Source: Akkermansia muciniphila | GTDB taxonomy: Bacteria > Verrucomicrobiota > Verrucomicrobiia > Opitutales > UBA953 | Assembly: GCA_943331445.1 (NCBI GenBank) | Contig: CALQLO010000004.1 | Location: 1-64,000 of the forward strand | Direction: 5' to 3' | DNA: 64,000 nucleotides | In this document: positions 11,737 to 21,037 of the stretch, one piece after another | How positions within the stretch are numbered: the first letter of the stretch is position 1 | Layout of the letters: every line of letters starts with the position of its first letter | Program-made: the position numbers and the translations under genes | The notes under the pieces: generated by a model | What the model was told of the DNA's origin: nothing | What the model saw: only the letters and a program-made list of their open reading frames with translations | The model's database searches: none

Positions 11737-12117
11737 GTGGCGCGACTCACCTACGTATTAGCCGCCGTCTTCGCGCTCATCGGCCCGGCTTTATTCCTAC
11801 GCACCATCAACCTCACGGAGTGGGGAATGCTGCCAGCAGAGCTAGGGTTTGCGCTCTGGTTCGTCTCGCCCTTCATCTTGGTCGCACTGGCGGTCCGCTC
11901 CGAAAAATTTTCGTCCATCGGCGCCCTCATCGCCACGACACTTGCGGGCCTCTTTGGCGCCTGGTTTTACGCCGAACTGACCTTCCACTTCACCACGAAG
12001 TCCGATGCCCAGGACGCCATCGCGATGCTCTTCGTCGCTGCCTACCAGCATGCGATCATCGTCCTGACGCTGGGCCTGTCTTTAATCGTCGGCTGGCTGC
12101 AGGCCCGCCAGAAATAA
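11737..12117 (+). CDS. Small integral membrane protein, unknown function
   Basis: 126 residues, largely hydrophobic, with about four membrane segments (residues ~3-22, ~29-50, ~56-78 and a C-terminal one). The frame is open from 11698 inside hemB, but the GTG at 11737 has AGGAG six bases upstream, one of the few clear Shine-Dalgarno sites in this window, so I chose it. It follows hemB by 10 bases and is probably co-transcribed. I do not recognise the family; no catalytic motif is visible. Confidence 0.7.
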   Translation: MARLTYVLAAVFALIGPALFLRTINLTEWGMLPAELGFALWFVSPFILVALAVRSEKFSSIGALIATTLAGLFGAWFYAELTFHFTTKSDAQDAIAMLFVAAYQHAIIVLTLGLSLIVGWLQARQK

Positions 12118-12142
12118 AAAGGCGCGGATCGCTCCGCGCCTT
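12116..12142 (-). terminator. Intrinsic terminator after uxaE-like gene
   Basis: 10-bp arms AAGGCGCGGA (12119-12128) and TCCGCGCCTT (12133-12142) with loop TCGC. The U-tract is on the minus strand (CCTTTTTATTT), so it mainly serves the minus-strand gene; on the plus strand it may act weakly for the membrane protein gene. Confidence 0.8.
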
Positions 12143-12165
12143 GGTGGACCACTCGCCACTTCCGC

Positions 12166-13425
12166 TTACAGGAAGAGGGGCTTGATGTGGCGATCGAAGA
12201 GATTACCGGTCACGTTGCGTGCGCAGTCAGCCCGATAAGTCTTCAGCGCATTCAGGTAGCGCGGACCCATCTTGGCGGCGACCTTGAAGCCGACGTGGAT
12301 GAGCTGGCGGATGTTGGCGTTGTAGAGCGGATTCTTCTGATCGTGGCGCAGGGCGCCGACGTATTGCACACTCGTCCAGCCGTTCACTTCGGTCACGGAG
12401 GGCAACTTGGAGCGATCGATGTCGATGACCGTCGCATAAGGTAGGCAAAGCTCATCCATGTGGGCATGGGCTTCAGCGTAGATTTCTTTCGCGATGACGA
12501 GTCCTTCGCCACCGGCTTCGGCGAGACCGATGCATTCTTCGAGCCAATTGGTACCTGCGGTCTTCACGTGAACGCCAGCGCCATGTTTGGCGAGGGCGCG
12601 GCGGATGGCTGGGTAGATTGAGAACTTATCGCTGCCGCTATGCACGGAGAGCTTCAGGTTAGCCGGGAGGCCATACTGCTTAACGGCGTGCGCGATAACG
12701 CAAAGGTCGTCATTGAATTCGCGTTCGAATTGGGCGACGTCGCCGACGTAATCGACACCCTTATTGAAACGACCGGTGAACTTCGGAGCGATGGTCTGGA
12801 TTGGTACGCCTTCATCCGCGATGGCCGCGAGGATGATCAGCAATTCGGGCGGGGTCTGCGGATTATCGGTCTCATCCATCGAGATTTCGGGGACGAAGCG
12901 GCCGACGCCCTTCACGGAGACGATGTGGCGGTAGACCTTGCCGGCTTCCTGGACAGCCAGCAGGAACTTGGCGGCCGTGCGCTCGACGTCGGCACGCGTG
13001 GTCGTGAACGGACGGTCGATGCCGGCGAGGGTGATGGTGCCGACGAGCTCAGGGTGGCGGTCGACGAAACCCTTGACCGCAGCAGGGTCGGCGGGCTGAG
13101 CAATGAAGTCAGCGACGTCGATGGTGAAGAAGTCAGAGACGCCGACGAAACGATCGACGGTCTTCAGGCCGATATGGTCGGCATCAAGGAAGTAGGGAGC
13201 GGTCCAACCGAGGGCCTTTACGGCGGCATCCGCCGCCGCGCGAGTGCTGGTCGGCTCGGAGCCGATGATATTGTGCTCGCGGTTGGACTTATTCCAGACC
13301 GGCACGATTTCGACGCCGAGTTTCTGGGCCGCGATGCAGGCAGCGAGCTGGGCTTCGGCTTCGTGGGCGAAGCGGTCGCCCATACCGAGGGAGAATTTAC
13401 CGATGACGAGAGGTTGCGAGGACAT
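12166..13425 (-). CDS. uxaE: Tagaturonate epimerase family protein (UxaE-like)
   Basis: Family known from Thermotoga, where UxaE epimerises tagaturonate to fructuronate in hexuronate catabolism. 419 residues from the ATG at 13425 (MSSQPLVIGKFSLGMGDRF); an alternative ATG at 13449 adds eight residues. Recognisable stretches are FSLGMGDRFAHEAEAQL, VGRFVPEISMDE, KLSVHSGSDKFSIYP and VHVKTAGTNWLEE; the histidines and acidic residues there are plausible metal ligands. I assign it from overall resemblance, without an alignment. A pectin or uronate role would fit the carbohydrate genes around, but no other uronate-pathway gene is adjacent. Confidence 0.72.
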   Translation of the reverse strand: MSSQPLVIGKFSLGMGDRFAHEAEAQLAACIAAQKLGVEIVPVWNKSNREHNIIGSEPTSTRAAADAAVKALGWTAPYFLDADHIGLKTVDRFVGVSDFFTIDVADFIAQPADPAAVKGFVDRHPELVGTITLAGIDRPFTTTRADVERTAAKFLLAVQEAGKVYRHIVSVKGVGRFVPEISMDETDNPQTPPELLIILAAIADEGVPIQTIAPKFTGRFNKGVDYVGDVAQFEREFNDDLCVIAHAVKQYGLPANLKLSVHSGSDKFSIYPAIRRALAKHGAGVHVKTAGTNWLEECIGLAEAGGEGLVIAKEIYAEAHAHMDELCLPYATVIDIDRSKLPSVTEVNGWTSVQYVGALRHDQKNPLYNANIRQLIHVGFKVAAKMGPRYLNALKTYRADCARNVTGNLFDRHIKPLFL

Positions 13426-13587
13426 GAGGGTCGAGGGAAAGTCCCACATTCAAAAGGCGGGTCGTGCGTCAGGGCAATCCTTCGCACGCTTAAACTTACG
13501 CCGAATAGCCTCATTTAAACCGCGCCAAGCCCGTCGCTTGTCCTTGCCCTTAGCGCCGTCGTTCACCTTTACTCCCCAACCTCTCCT

Positions 13588-14682
13588 ATGCACCTGAAGA
13601 TTGCCGTCCTCCCTGGCGACTACATCGGCCCCGAAGTCATGGCCGCCGCCCTGCCCGTCCTCGAGGCTGTCCTGAAGAAATCAGGCCACACGCTCGAGCA
13701 CTCCACGCATGACGTGGGCGGTGCCGGCATCGACAACCATGGTAAAGCCTTGCCGGATTCGACCCTCGAAGCCTGCCGTGCCGCGGATGCCATCCTCTTC
13801 GGTTCTGTCGGCGGACCCAAGTGGGAGAAACTCCCCCCAGCCGAACAGCCCGAGCGCGCCTCCCTGCTCCCTCTCCGGAAGCACTTCACCCTCTACGCCA
13901 ACGTCCGTCCCGGCCTGTTACTGAAGAACCTGATCGACACCTCGCCCATCCGCCCGGACCGCATTCCGAATGGCGTCGACATGGTCTGCATCCGCGAGCT
14001 TACCGGCGGCCTGTACTTCGGCCCGAAGTCCACGACGACGCTCGCCGATGGCGACATCGAAGCCATCGACACGATGGTCTATCGCAAGTCCGAGATTGAG
14101 CGCATCACCGACGTCGCCATCGCCACCGCGCGCGGCCGACGCAAGCACATCACCCTCGTTGATAAGGCCAATGTCCTCCAGACCTCCGTGCTCTGGCGCA
14201 AGGTCGTCGCCGACCGTCTCAAGGCCACCGCGCCCGACATCACCCTCGCGGTCATGTATATCGATAACGCTGCGATGCAGCTCGTCCTCAAGCCCTCGCA
14301 GTTCGACGTCCTCCTAACCGAGAATATGTTCGGTGACATTCTCTCTGACGAAATGGCCGTCATCTGCGGTTCCCTCGGCATGATGGCTTCCGCTTCGCTC
14401 GGCCTGAACCGCAACCGACACGGTTACGGCTACGGCCTCTTTGAGCCTTCGGGCGGCACCGCCCCGGACATTGCGGGCCAGGATAAAGCCAATCCCTGTG
14501 CGCAAATTCTTTCCGTCGCGCTCATGCTCCGCCACTCCTTCGGCCTCGAAACTGAGGCGAAGTCCATCGAAGCCGCGGTCGAGAAGACCATCGCCGAAGG
14601 CATCCGCACCGCGGATATCGCCGCCGGCGGCAAGGCTGTGGGCACGAAGGCTATGGGTGCGGCGATCCTCGCCCGCCTCTAA
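13588..14682 (+). CDS. leuB: 3-isopropylmalate dehydrogenase
   Basis: NAD-dependent oxidative decarboxylation in leucine synthesis. 364 residues, standard length. Seen: IAVLPGDYIGPEVM at the N-terminus (tyrosine where GDGIGPE is more common), VRELTGGLYFG-like segment, NMFGDILSDEMAVICGSLG with the metal-binding aspartates, and EPSGGTAPDIAGQDKANP near the NAD site. leuA, leuC and leuD are not in the window. The leader is pyrimidine-rich (CCAACCTCTCCT) with no Shine-Dalgarno. Confidence 0.96.
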   Translation: MHLKIAVLPGDYIGPEVMAAALPVLEAVLKKSGHTLEHSTHDVGGAGIDNHGKALPDSTLEACRAADAILFGSVGGPKWEKLPPAEQPERASLLPLRKHFTLYANVRPGLLLKNLIDTSPIRPDRIPNGVDMVCIRELTGGLYFGPKSTTTLADGDIEAIDTMVYRKSEIERITDVAIATARGRRKHITLVDKANVLQTSVLWRKVVADRLKATAPDITLAVMYIDNAAMQLVLKPSQFDVLLTENMFGDILSDEMAVICGSLGMMASASLGLNRNRHGYGYGLFEPSGGTAPDIAGQDKANPCAQILSVALMLRHSFGLETEAKSIEAAVEKTIAEGIRTADIAAGGKAVGTKAMGAAILARL

Positions 14683-14684
14683 TC

Positions 14685-14978
14685 GTGGACGAAGCGGAAC
14701 GACAGCGCGCAGCCGAACGTCGACGGGAGGCCGTGTGCAGTCCGTTCATGCGCATCACGCGTTTCCCCGTGGAAGTTGCGCGTGACCTGCTTGATGCTGG
14801 CTACTACCGCGTCGACCAGCTCGCTGGCCGCTCGCCCGAGACCCTGCTCTCGGAAATCAAAGCCCGCTCTAAAGAAAAGCCCGGCCTGCACTATTTGCCC
14901 GCCCTCAAGATGGCCGTCTACTTCGCCGAGTCCGATAATCCCGACCCCAAGAAGTTGTTCCTGGATCAGTGGCAGTGA
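14685..14978 (+). CDS. Cdd1-like helix-hairpin-helix protein
   Basis: 97 residues from a GTG two bases after the leuB stop. The second half (RFPVEVARDLLDAGYYRVDQLAGRSP in outline, ending MAVYFAESDNPDPKKLFLDQW) resembles the small Pathogenicity-locus/Cdd1 family, whose core is a helix-hairpin-helix unit ending in AVYFA-x-PDP. The basic N-terminus (ERQRAAERRRE) could contact nucleic acid. Function of the family is unknown. Tight spacing suggests translation coupled to leuB. The family call is from memory of the motif only. Confidence 0.65.
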   Translation: MDEAERQRAAERRREAVCSPFMRITRFPVEVARDLLDAGYYRVDQLAGRSPETLLSEIKARSKEKPGLHYLPALKMAVYFAESDNPDPKKLFLDQWQ

Positions 14979-15050
14979 CCTCGGCAGGGCTCTCGACAGT
15001 TAATCAGAGGAGGGGTTGACCCCTGTCGGCATAAGAGAATACAAGAGGGC

Positions 15051-16082
15051 ATGCGCCCCCTCGCCCTACTCTGCCTTTCCCTCTTCGCCCTCGCCGTTCG
15101 CGCGGCGGATGCCCCTCTTACCTACGTCGGCACCGACGGGGCTGGCAAAGGCAAGAAGGTCGTGCTCATCGCCAACGACCACGAATATAAATCCGAGGAA
15201 GCCCTCCCGGAGCTCGCCCGTATCCTCGCCAAGCATCACGGCTTCACCTGCACAGTACTCTTCGGGATCGACCCGAAGACGGGCAATATCGCGCTGGGCG
15301 ATCCCAGCAACATCCCGGGAACGAGCGCCCTGCAGGACGCCGATTTAATGGTGATCTTCACGCGCTTCCAGTCCATCCCCGTCGAGCAGATGCAGCCGAT
15401 CTTGGATTACCTCAACCGCGGCGGAGCGGTCATTGGCCTACGCACGGCGACGCACGGCTTCCGCTATCCGAAAAATAGCCCGCTCTATAAATATTCCTTC
15501 GATTACAAAGGTGAAGATTACAAGGGCGGCTTCGGTCGGCAGATTCTCGGCGAAACCTGGGTTGGCCACTACGGCCCCAACCACAAGTCCAGCACGCGCC
15601 TCGACCTCGTCGCAGACCAATCCGCTCACCCCGTGCTCCGCGGCGTGAAGAATGCTTGGGCTGAAATCGGCGCCTATAACGCCGCTCCGATTGAAGGTAG
15701 CACCGTGCTCGCCATGGCCCAACCGCTCACTGGCATGACGCCTGATTCACCTTCTGACGCTACCAAGAAGCCCATGCCGGGAGCCTGGGTGCGTTCTTAT
15801 AAGTCCACTTCGGGCAAGGAAGGACGCGTCTTCGCTTCCACTTACGGCGCCTCGGGCGACCTCGCGAATGACGGCTTCCGCCGCATGCTCGTGAATGCCT
15901 GCTTCTGGACCACTGGCCTCGAAGCCGCGATTAAGCCTGACATGGAAATCAGCCTCGTTGGCCCTTTCAATCCGACCTGGCTCGGCACCTTCAAGCGCGC
16001 CGGCGCCGCGAAGCCCTCGGATCTGGCCAGTTACGACAGTCCGATTTTCCCAGCCATCGCCAATAAGCCGAAGTCGAAGTAA
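15051..16082 (+). CDS. Secreted ThuA-domain protein (first copy)
   Basis: 343 residues with a signal peptide (MRPLALLCLSLFALAVRA). The body has the ThuA/glutamine-amidotransferase-like fold pattern: KVVLIANDHEYKSEE, DADLMVIFTRFQ, GGAVIGLRTATHGFRY, and FASTYGASGDLANDGFRRMLVNA. ThuA is linked in Rhizobium to trehalose use through 3-keto derivatives; the enzyme role of secreted Verrucomicrobia members is not settled. A promoter-like TTGACC lies at 15016 with TACAAG 18 bases on, leaving about 5 bases before the ATG. A second ThuA protein is at 27963. Confidence 0.85.
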   Translation: MRPLALLCLSLFALAVRAADAPLTYVGTDGAGKGKKVVLIANDHEYKSEEALPELARILAKHHGFTCTVLFGIDPKTGNIALGDPSNIPGTSALQDADLMVIFTRFQSIPVEQMQPILDYLNRGGAVIGLRTATHGFRYPKNSPLYKYSFDYKGEDYKGGFGRQILGETWVGHYGPNHKSSTRLDLVADQSAHPVLRGVKNAWAEIGAYNAAPIEGSTVLAMAQPLTGMTPDSPSDATKKPMPGAWVRSYKSTSGKEGRVFASTYGASGDLANDGFRRMLVNACFWTTGLEAAIKPDMEISLVGPFNPTWLGTFKRAGAAKPSDLASYDSPIFPAIANKPKSK

Positions 16083-16091
16083 GGCTAACTG

Positions 16092-16115
16092 GCCGCCTCG
16101 CTTGCGGCGGGGCGG
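16092..16115. repeat. GC-rich hairpin before LON-domain gene
   Basis: CCGCC and GGCGG arms around a TCGCTTGC loop, inside a longer imperfect palindrome from ACTGG to TCAGT (16087-16121). It lies between ThuA and the LON-domain gene. It resembles the GC-rich flanks of the palindrome family but is too short to assign. Confidence 0.35.
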
Positions 16116-16136
16116 TTCAGTCGCAAACTGGTCGCC

Positions 16137-16799
16137 ATGGTTCCCACCGTCGTCGTTCCCGTCATGACTCTGGGGAACTGCGTCTTCTTGCCGCAGCAAC
16201 TCCTGCCGCTGCGTATCTTCGAAGCACGCTATCGCAAGATGCTGAAAGAGACACTGGCCGGCAGTCGCATGTTTGCGGTATCGCAGCTGGACGAAGACAG
16301 CCTCACGAAAGGTGACGCCGAGCCGCCCTGCCCGTTCACGTGCGTGGGCCGCATCGTCGGACACGTTGAACTCGATGATGGCAGCTCGCACATCGTTCTC
16401 GAAGGACTCCGCCGCGCGAAAGTCATCCGCGTTAAACGTCGTACGCCTTACCCCATGTTGGAAATTGCGCCGGCAACGGATGCAGAAGTGGCCGATCAGC
16501 TGGGCTGCACGCGCGAGATCGCCCGAGTGCTTTCTTATTCAGAGAAAATCGTGGAAGCCCTGGGCGTTGAAGCCGAGCCACTGATGCAGCGCCTGCGCGG
16601 GCTCGCCAATCAGCCGGGGGCACTGGCAGATGCCGCCGCCGGCCATCTCGTCACCGAGTCGGATACCCGACGACGCCTGCTCGAATGCCTCTCCCAAGAT
16701 CTGCGCATCAAAGCCGTGGCCGACGAACTCGCCCGCCTCGACGCCCAGAGCAAACTGGATGAACAAGGCGGTGGCGAAGACACCCGGGGGCTAAACTAA
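16137..16799 (+). CDS. LON substrate-binding-domain protein
   Basis: 220 residues matching the N-terminal substrate-binding domain of Lon protease without the ATPase or protease parts. Seen: VVVPVMTLGNCVFLPQQLLPLRIFEARYR in outline, then CVGRIVGH and SSHIVLEGLRRAKVIRV, the usual beta-rich segment, and a helical C-terminal half. Such stand-alone proteins are common; they may act as adaptors or in stress responses, but no function is proven. It precedes the Fur-suf transcript, separated by 267 bases carrying that operon's control region. Confidence 0.85.
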   Translation: MVPTVVVPVMTLGNCVFLPQQLLPLRIFEARYRKMLKETLAGSRMFAVSQLDEDSLTKGDAEPPCPFTCVGRIVGHVELDDGSSHIVLEGLRRAKVIRVKRRTPYPMLEIAPATDAEVADQLGCTREIARVLSYSEKIVEALGVEAEPLMQRLRGLANQPGALADAAAGHLVTESDTRRRLLECLSQDLRIKAVADELARLDAQSKLDEQGGGEDTRGLN

Positions 16800-16943
16800 G
16801 GCCGAAACCGAGGGCAAGAGGGCCCGATGACCGGAGGGAAAGAGATTAAAGGGCCCAAGAAAGGCGGGGAAGAGGACTTGAAGACCACAGTCTATTATCC
16901 CTAATCAATTAGTTATTTTAAGCGGACTAACTTTGTTAACTCC

Positions 16944-16964
16944 ATGTTAATAAAGGATTAACAT
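16944..16964. promoter_or_regulatory. 21-bp palindrome, candidate operator of fur-suf operon
   Basis: Arms ATGTTAAT (16944-16951) and ATTAACAT (16957-16964) are perfectly complementary around AAAGG. The site lies in the only AT-rich stretch of the region (16885-16975), where the promoter should be, about 100 bases before the Fur-like gene. Size and symmetry fit a dimeric repressor site. Which protein binds is inference. Confidence 0.5.
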
Positions 16965-17040
16965 ACCATAATCCTCCAGCCCTCGGGCACTCGTGTCCTC
17001 CAATCCTCGATTCACGCCCCTTTCCTCTTGCAGTTTAGTC

Positions 17041-17070
17041 TCATTCTAACTGATTGAGCGGTTAGAATGA
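17041..17070. promoter_or_regulatory. Inverted repeat covering the start codon of the Fur-like gene
   Basis: Perfect 10-bp arms TCATTCTAAC (17041-17050) and GTTAGAATGA (17061-17070) with a 10-base spacer. The right arm contains the ATG at 17067. It could be an operator for autoregulation, or an RNA hairpin that hides the start codon. There is no Shine-Dalgarno. Confidence 0.6.
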
Positions 17071-17513
17071 TTCAAAGTCTCACTGATCTAGACCGGGAAC
17101 ACCTACAAGAAGCCCTCAATAAAAGTGGCCAGAAGGTCACTTCGCAGCGCGAAGCCGTCTTCTCCGTCCTCCTCGCTGAGCGGGACCACCCCACTGTCGA
17201 TGAAGTCTTTAACCGGGCCCGCGAGGTCATGCCGGGGCTCTCCCTGGCCACGGTCTACAACTGCCTTGAGACGTTCGTCGGCTGCGGCCTCGTCCGCCAG
17301 GTCAACCACGAGCGTGAATCGACCCGCTACTGCCCTAACCTAGCCCCACACGCGCACTTCCGCGATAAGGAGACCGGACAAGTCCACGACATCGTGCTTC
17401 CGCCTGACGTCATCAACAGCCTGCGTTCCATCCTACCCCCCGGCTTCGACTCTGAAGTCATCGAGATCAGTTTCCACGGCCGCGCCCAGGCCAAGGCAAG
17501 TAGCTCCAACTAA
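17067..17513 (+). CDS. Fur-family regulator leading the SUF operon
   Basis: 148 residues. The N-terminal winged helix is typical of Fur/PerR ([44 protein letters not shown]). The dimerisation half keeps a metal-site-like [15 protein letters not shown] segment, but the two CxxC structural-zinc motifs of most Fur proteins are absent. Cysteines remain only at the YNC, VGCG and RYC positions. The gene ends eight bases before sufC, so it is almost certainly the first gene of the SUF operon and a candidate iron, peroxide or Fe-S sensor for it. Two perfect palindromes lie upstream, one over its start codon. Whether it is closer to Fur or PerR cannot be decided by eye. Confidence 0.9.
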   Translation: MIQSLTDLDREHLQEALNKSGQKVTSQREAVFSVLLAERDHPTVDEVFNRAREVMPGLSLATVYNCLETFVGCGLVRQVNHERESTRYCPNLAPHAHFRDKETGQVHDIVLPPDVINSLRSILPPGFDSEVIEISFHGRAQAKASSSN

Positions 17514-17521
17514 TTTCGTCC

Positions 17522-18280
17522 ATGTCCGACTCTCTCGTCATCAAGAACCTCAACGCCTCCATCGGCGAGCGGCAGATCCTGAAGGATTTCTCGCTCACCG
17601 TGCCGAAAGGCGAAGTCCACGCCATTATGGGGCCGAATGGCACCGGCAAAAGCACCCTCTCCAAGGTGCTCGCTGGCCATCCCGATTACTCCGTGCAATC
17701 CGGTGAAGCCTTCCTCGACGGTGAACAGATTCTCGGTCTGGCACCGGATGTCGTCGCCCGGGCCGGCCTTTTCCTTGCGTTCCAGTACCCGAGCGAGATT
17801 CCCGGCGTGACCATCGCCAACTTCATCCGCGCGGCCATCGTCGCACGCCAAGCCAAGGGCGCCCCGTTCGACGCCAAGGCCTATTACACCGAGCTTTACG
17901 CGAAGATGGACGCCCTGAAGATGGACCGGAAGTTCACCGCCCGTTTCGTCAACGAAGGCTTCTCCGGCGGCGAAAAGAAGCGCTGCGAAATCCTCCAGCT
18001 CATGATGCTTAAGCCAAAGTACGCCGTGCTCGATGAAACCGACTCCGGCCTCGATATCGACGCCCTCCGCATCGTCTCCGAAGGCGTCAATGCGATGCGC
18101 GGACCAGCTACCGGCTTCCTCGTCATCACCCACTACCAGCGCCTCCTCGAGTACATCGTCCCCGACCGCGTCCACATCATGTGGGACGGACGGATCGTAC
18201 ACAGCGGCGGCAAGGAACTCGCCCTCGAACTCGAAGCCAAGGGCTATGATTGGGTAAAAACCGAACTCGCTTCCGCCTAA
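17522..18280 (+). CDS. sufC: Fe-S cluster assembly ATPase SufC
   Basis: ATPase of the SufBCD scaffold that builds iron-sulfur clusters in the cytoplasm. 252 residues. Walker [21 protein letters not shown] signature [11 protein letters not shown], Walker B region [17 protein letters not shown] and the [14 protein letters not shown]-loop are all present. It is followed by sufB after five bases. The order here is regulator-C-B-D-T. Confidence 0.97.
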   Translation: MSDSLVIKNLNASIGERQILKDFSLTVPKGEVHAIMGPNGTGKSTLSKVLAGHPDYSVQSGEAFLDGEQILGLAPDVVARAGLFLAFQYPSEIPGVTIANFIRAAIVARQAKGAPFDAKAYYTELYAKMDALKMDRKFTARFVNEGFSGGEKKRCEILQLMMLKPKYAVLDETDSGLDIDALRIVSEGVNAMRGPATGFLVITHYQRLLEYIVPDRVHIMWDGRIVHSGGKELALELEAKGYDWVKTELASA

Positions 18281-18285
18281 CGCAA

Positions 18286-19713
18286 ATGGCCGACATCGAA
18301 GAATCTCAAGCACAACGCGAAGCGGTCGAAATTGATCGCTCCAAAGGGGATTTTAAATTCGAGGAGAACTATGCCTTCGACGCCGGCATTGGTCTCACTG
18401 CCTCGACCATCGACTACATCGTCAAGGTGAAGGGCGAAGAGGAATGGATTCGCGAGTTCCGCCAGAAAGCCCTCAAAGTTTTTGAGAGCCTACCCATGCC
18501 CACCCACTGGGCGACGGAAGACCTCAGTAACATCAAGTTCGAGGACATCCGCTATTACCTGTCCAAGGGCCAGAAAGCCGTGCGCACCTGGGAAGAAGTC
18601 CCCGACGACGTGAAGCAGACCTTCGAACGCCTCGGCATCCCCGAATCTGAACGCAAGTTCCTCGCCGGCGTCGAAGCGCAATTTGACTCCGAAGCGGTCT
18701 ACTCTCGCATGAAGGAAGAGCTCGAGAAACTCGGCGTCATCTTCTGCGGACCAACCGAGGGCCTGCGCGACCACCCGGAGATTTTCCGTAAATACTTCGG
18801 CAAGGTCATCCCGATGGGCGACAACAAGTTCTCCGCCCTCAACTCCGCGGTCTTCTCGGGAGGCTCCTTTATCTACATCCCCAAGGGCGTGAAGGTGAAC
18901 CAGCCCCTGCAGGCCTATTTCCGCATTAATGCTGAGAACTTCGGTCAATTTGAACGCACGCTGATCATCGCCGACGAGGGCGCGGAAGTCACCTACATGG
19001 AAGGCTGTACGGCTCCGAAGTTCGAGACCGCCACCCTGCACTCTGCCGTCGTCGAACTCGTCGCCCTCAAGGGTGCGAAGATCCAATACATCACCGTCCA
19101 GAACTGGTCCGCCAACGTCTTCAATCTCGTTACTAAGCGCGGCATGGCCGAAGAGGACGCCGAAGTGCGCTGGATCGATTGCAATATCGGGTCACGCCTC
19201 ACCATGAAGTACCCCGGCGTAATTCTGCGCGGAAAGCGCGCGCGCGGCGAAGTCCTCTCCATCGCGTTGGCAAATGACGGGCAGCATCAAGACACCGGCG
19301 CGAAGATGATTCACGCCGCCGATGACACCACTTCTAACATCATCGCGAAGTCGATCTCCGTCGGCAAGGGTCGCTCGACCTATCGCGGCCTGGTCCACAT
19401 CCCGAAGACCCTTAAAAACTGCCGCAATAACACCGAGTGTGACGCCCTGCTCATCAATGAGCATAGCCGCACCGATACCTACCCAGCGATCTCCGTGCGC
19501 GGCCAGAAAAACTCCGTTCAGCACGAAGCCAGCGTTTCCAAGGTCTCGGCGGAGCAAATCTTCTACATGATGCAGCGCGGCCTGAACGAAGGCGAAGCGA
19601 TGTCGCTCGCGGTGAATGGCTTCGTCAACGACCTCGTGAAGGAATTCCCGATGGAATACTCCGTCGAACTGAAGCGCCTCATTGAACTGCAGATGGAAGG
19701 GTCCGTCGGATGA
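18286..19713 (+). CDS. sufB: Fe-S cluster assembly protein SufB
   Basis: Scaffold subunit of SufBCD. The ATG at 18286 ([10 protein letters not shown]) gives 475 residues, near the family length; the frame extends 12 codons into sufC but that part is not conserved. Seen: [54 protein letters not shown] and the [20 protein letters not shown] block with the conserved cysteine near the C-terminus. The stop overlaps the sufD start by 4 bp (ATGA), indicating coupled translation. Confidence 0.97.
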   Translation: MADIEESQAQREAVEIDRSKGDFKFEENYAFDAGIGLTASTIDYIVKVKGEEEWIREFRQKALKVFESLPMPTHWATEDLSNIKFEDIRYYLSKGQKAVRTWEEVPDDVKQTFERLGIPESERKFLAGVEAQFDSEAVYSRMKEELEKLGVIFCGPTEGLRDHPEIFRKYFGKVIPMGDNKFSALNSAVFSGGSFIYIPKGVKVNQPLQAYFRINAENFGQFERTLIIADEGAEVTYMEGCTAPKFETATLHSAVVELVALKGAKIQYITVQNWSANVFNLVTKRGMAEEDAEVRWIDCNIGSRLTMKYPGVILRGKRARGEVLSIALANDGQHQDTGAKMIHAADDTTSNIIAKSISVGKGRSTYRGLVHIPKTLKNCRNNTECDALLINEHSRTDTYPAISVRGQKNSVQHEASVSKVSAEQIFYMMQRGLNEGEAMSLAVNGFVNDLVKEFPMEYSVELKRLIELQMEGSVG

Positions 19714-21035
19714 ATGCCGTCGCCCCCGCTGGCACCGGCGTCCTCGACGCCGCCCTGCAATCCGCTGAAACCGCGCGTTACCGCGCCCACGACTGGTTCG
19801 CCGTGCTCCGTCAACAGGGCTGGCACTCCTTCCAGTCGTTACCGATGCCGAAGCTCTCACACGAGAAGTGGCGCTTCTCCGACACGCGCACGCTTTCGCT
19901 CGCCGACTACGCACCTGCTCCCGAGCCGACTGAAGCTTGGGCCGAGTTGCTCATCGCCCGCTCGCAACTCATCTCTGACGCCGCCGGACTGATTGTTCAT
20001 ATCGACGGGCATTGCGTCCTAAAACCGTCGCTCTCGCCGGAACTCGCCGCCCAAGGCGTAATCTTTGAATCCTTGGAAGATGCCATCAAGCATCACCCCG
20101 CCCTACTTAAGGAGCACTTACTTAAGCACCCCGTCGGACTCGGCGGAGATAAGTTCGCGGCCCTGCATCGCGCTTGGCTGCGCTCGGGGTACGTCCTGCA
20201 CGTCCCCAAGGGCGTCGAAGTAAAGCAGCCCTTCGTCTCCGTCACCTGGACCTTAACCGACGGTGTCGCGGTCTTCCCGCACGCACTCATTATTTCAGGC
20301 GAGCAGACTCAGGCGGCCGTGCACGATTTCCACTTCTCGGCTAAGCCCGACCAACGAGCCTTAGCGATTTCGGTCGCCGACATCCATGCGGGTAAGGGCT
20401 CACAGGTCCACCGCCTGGCCGTGCAAGCTTGGGGTTCCGCCACGCAGTCCTTCCAAATCGATAACACCTGCGGCGGGCGCGACTCCTTGATCAGTTCCGT
20501 GAACGCCGCGGTCGGCTCACGTCGGGCGCGCCTTGAAAATGCCGTACGCGTTGAAGGGGAAGGCGCCGATGTCCGCCTTTACGGCATCAGCGTTGCTTCT
20601 GGTGAACAGGAATTCGATCAACGCACCCTGCAAATTCACGCTGCCGGTCATGCCAAGTCCGATTTGCTCTTTAAGAACGTCCTGCTCGGCAAAGCGCGCA
20701 CGATCTTCTCGGGTCTCATCAAGGTCGAGCCGGATGCCCAGCATACGGATGCCTTCCAGACGAATCGGAATCTCCTCCTCTCGCCAGACGCCGAAGCGGA
20801 CTCCCTGCCTGGACTCGAGATTGAGGCCAACGACGTAAAGTGCTCGCACGGCGCGACGACTGGCCAAATTGATCCGGCGGAACTGTTCTACCTGCAGGCC
20901 CGCGGCATCCCCCTGGCCACCGCGCAGGAACTGCTCGCCCAAGGCTTCCTCGAAGAAGTCCTCGCGAAGGTTGGCCACGAAGAAGCGGTCGCCATCGTCC
21001 GCGAGATGCTCCGTCAAAAATTCCACCAAGCCTGA
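19710..21035 (+). CDS. sufD: Fe-S cluster assembly protein SufD
   Basis: Partner of SufB and SufC. 441 residues. The N-terminal region ([17 protein letters not shown]) and the beta-helix core are recognisable. The conserved C-terminal block [20 protein letters not shown] carries the histidine used at the SufB-SufD interface for cluster assembly. It overlaps sufB by 4 bp and is followed by sufT after two bases, so the operon is continuous. Confidence 0.95.
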   Translation: MNAVAPAGTGVLDAALQSAETARYRAHDWFAVLRQQGWHSFQSLPMPKLSHEKWRFSDTRTLSLADYAPAPEPTEAWAELLIARSQLISDAAGLIVHIDGHCVLKPSLSPELAAQGVIFESLEDAIKHHPALLKEHLLKHPVGLGGDKFAALHRAWLRSGYVLHVPKGVEVKQPFVSVTWTLTDGVAVFPHALIISGEQTQAAVHDFHFSAKPDQRALAISVADIHAGKGSQVHRLAVQAWGSATQSFQIDNTCGGRDSLISSVNAAVGSRRARLENAVRVEGEGADVRLYGISVASGEQEFDQRTLQIHAAGHAKSDLLFKNVLLGKARTIFSGLIKVEPDAQHTDAFQTNRNLLLSPDAEADSLPGLEIEANDVKCSHGATTGQIDPAELFYLQARGIPLATAQELLAQGFLEEVLAKVGHEEAVAIVREMLRQKFHQA

Positions 21036-21037
21036 AT

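Noticed and set aside
12640-13518. 292-codon open frame antisense to the uxaE-like gene
   Set aside because: Explained by codon bias of the real minus-strand gene.
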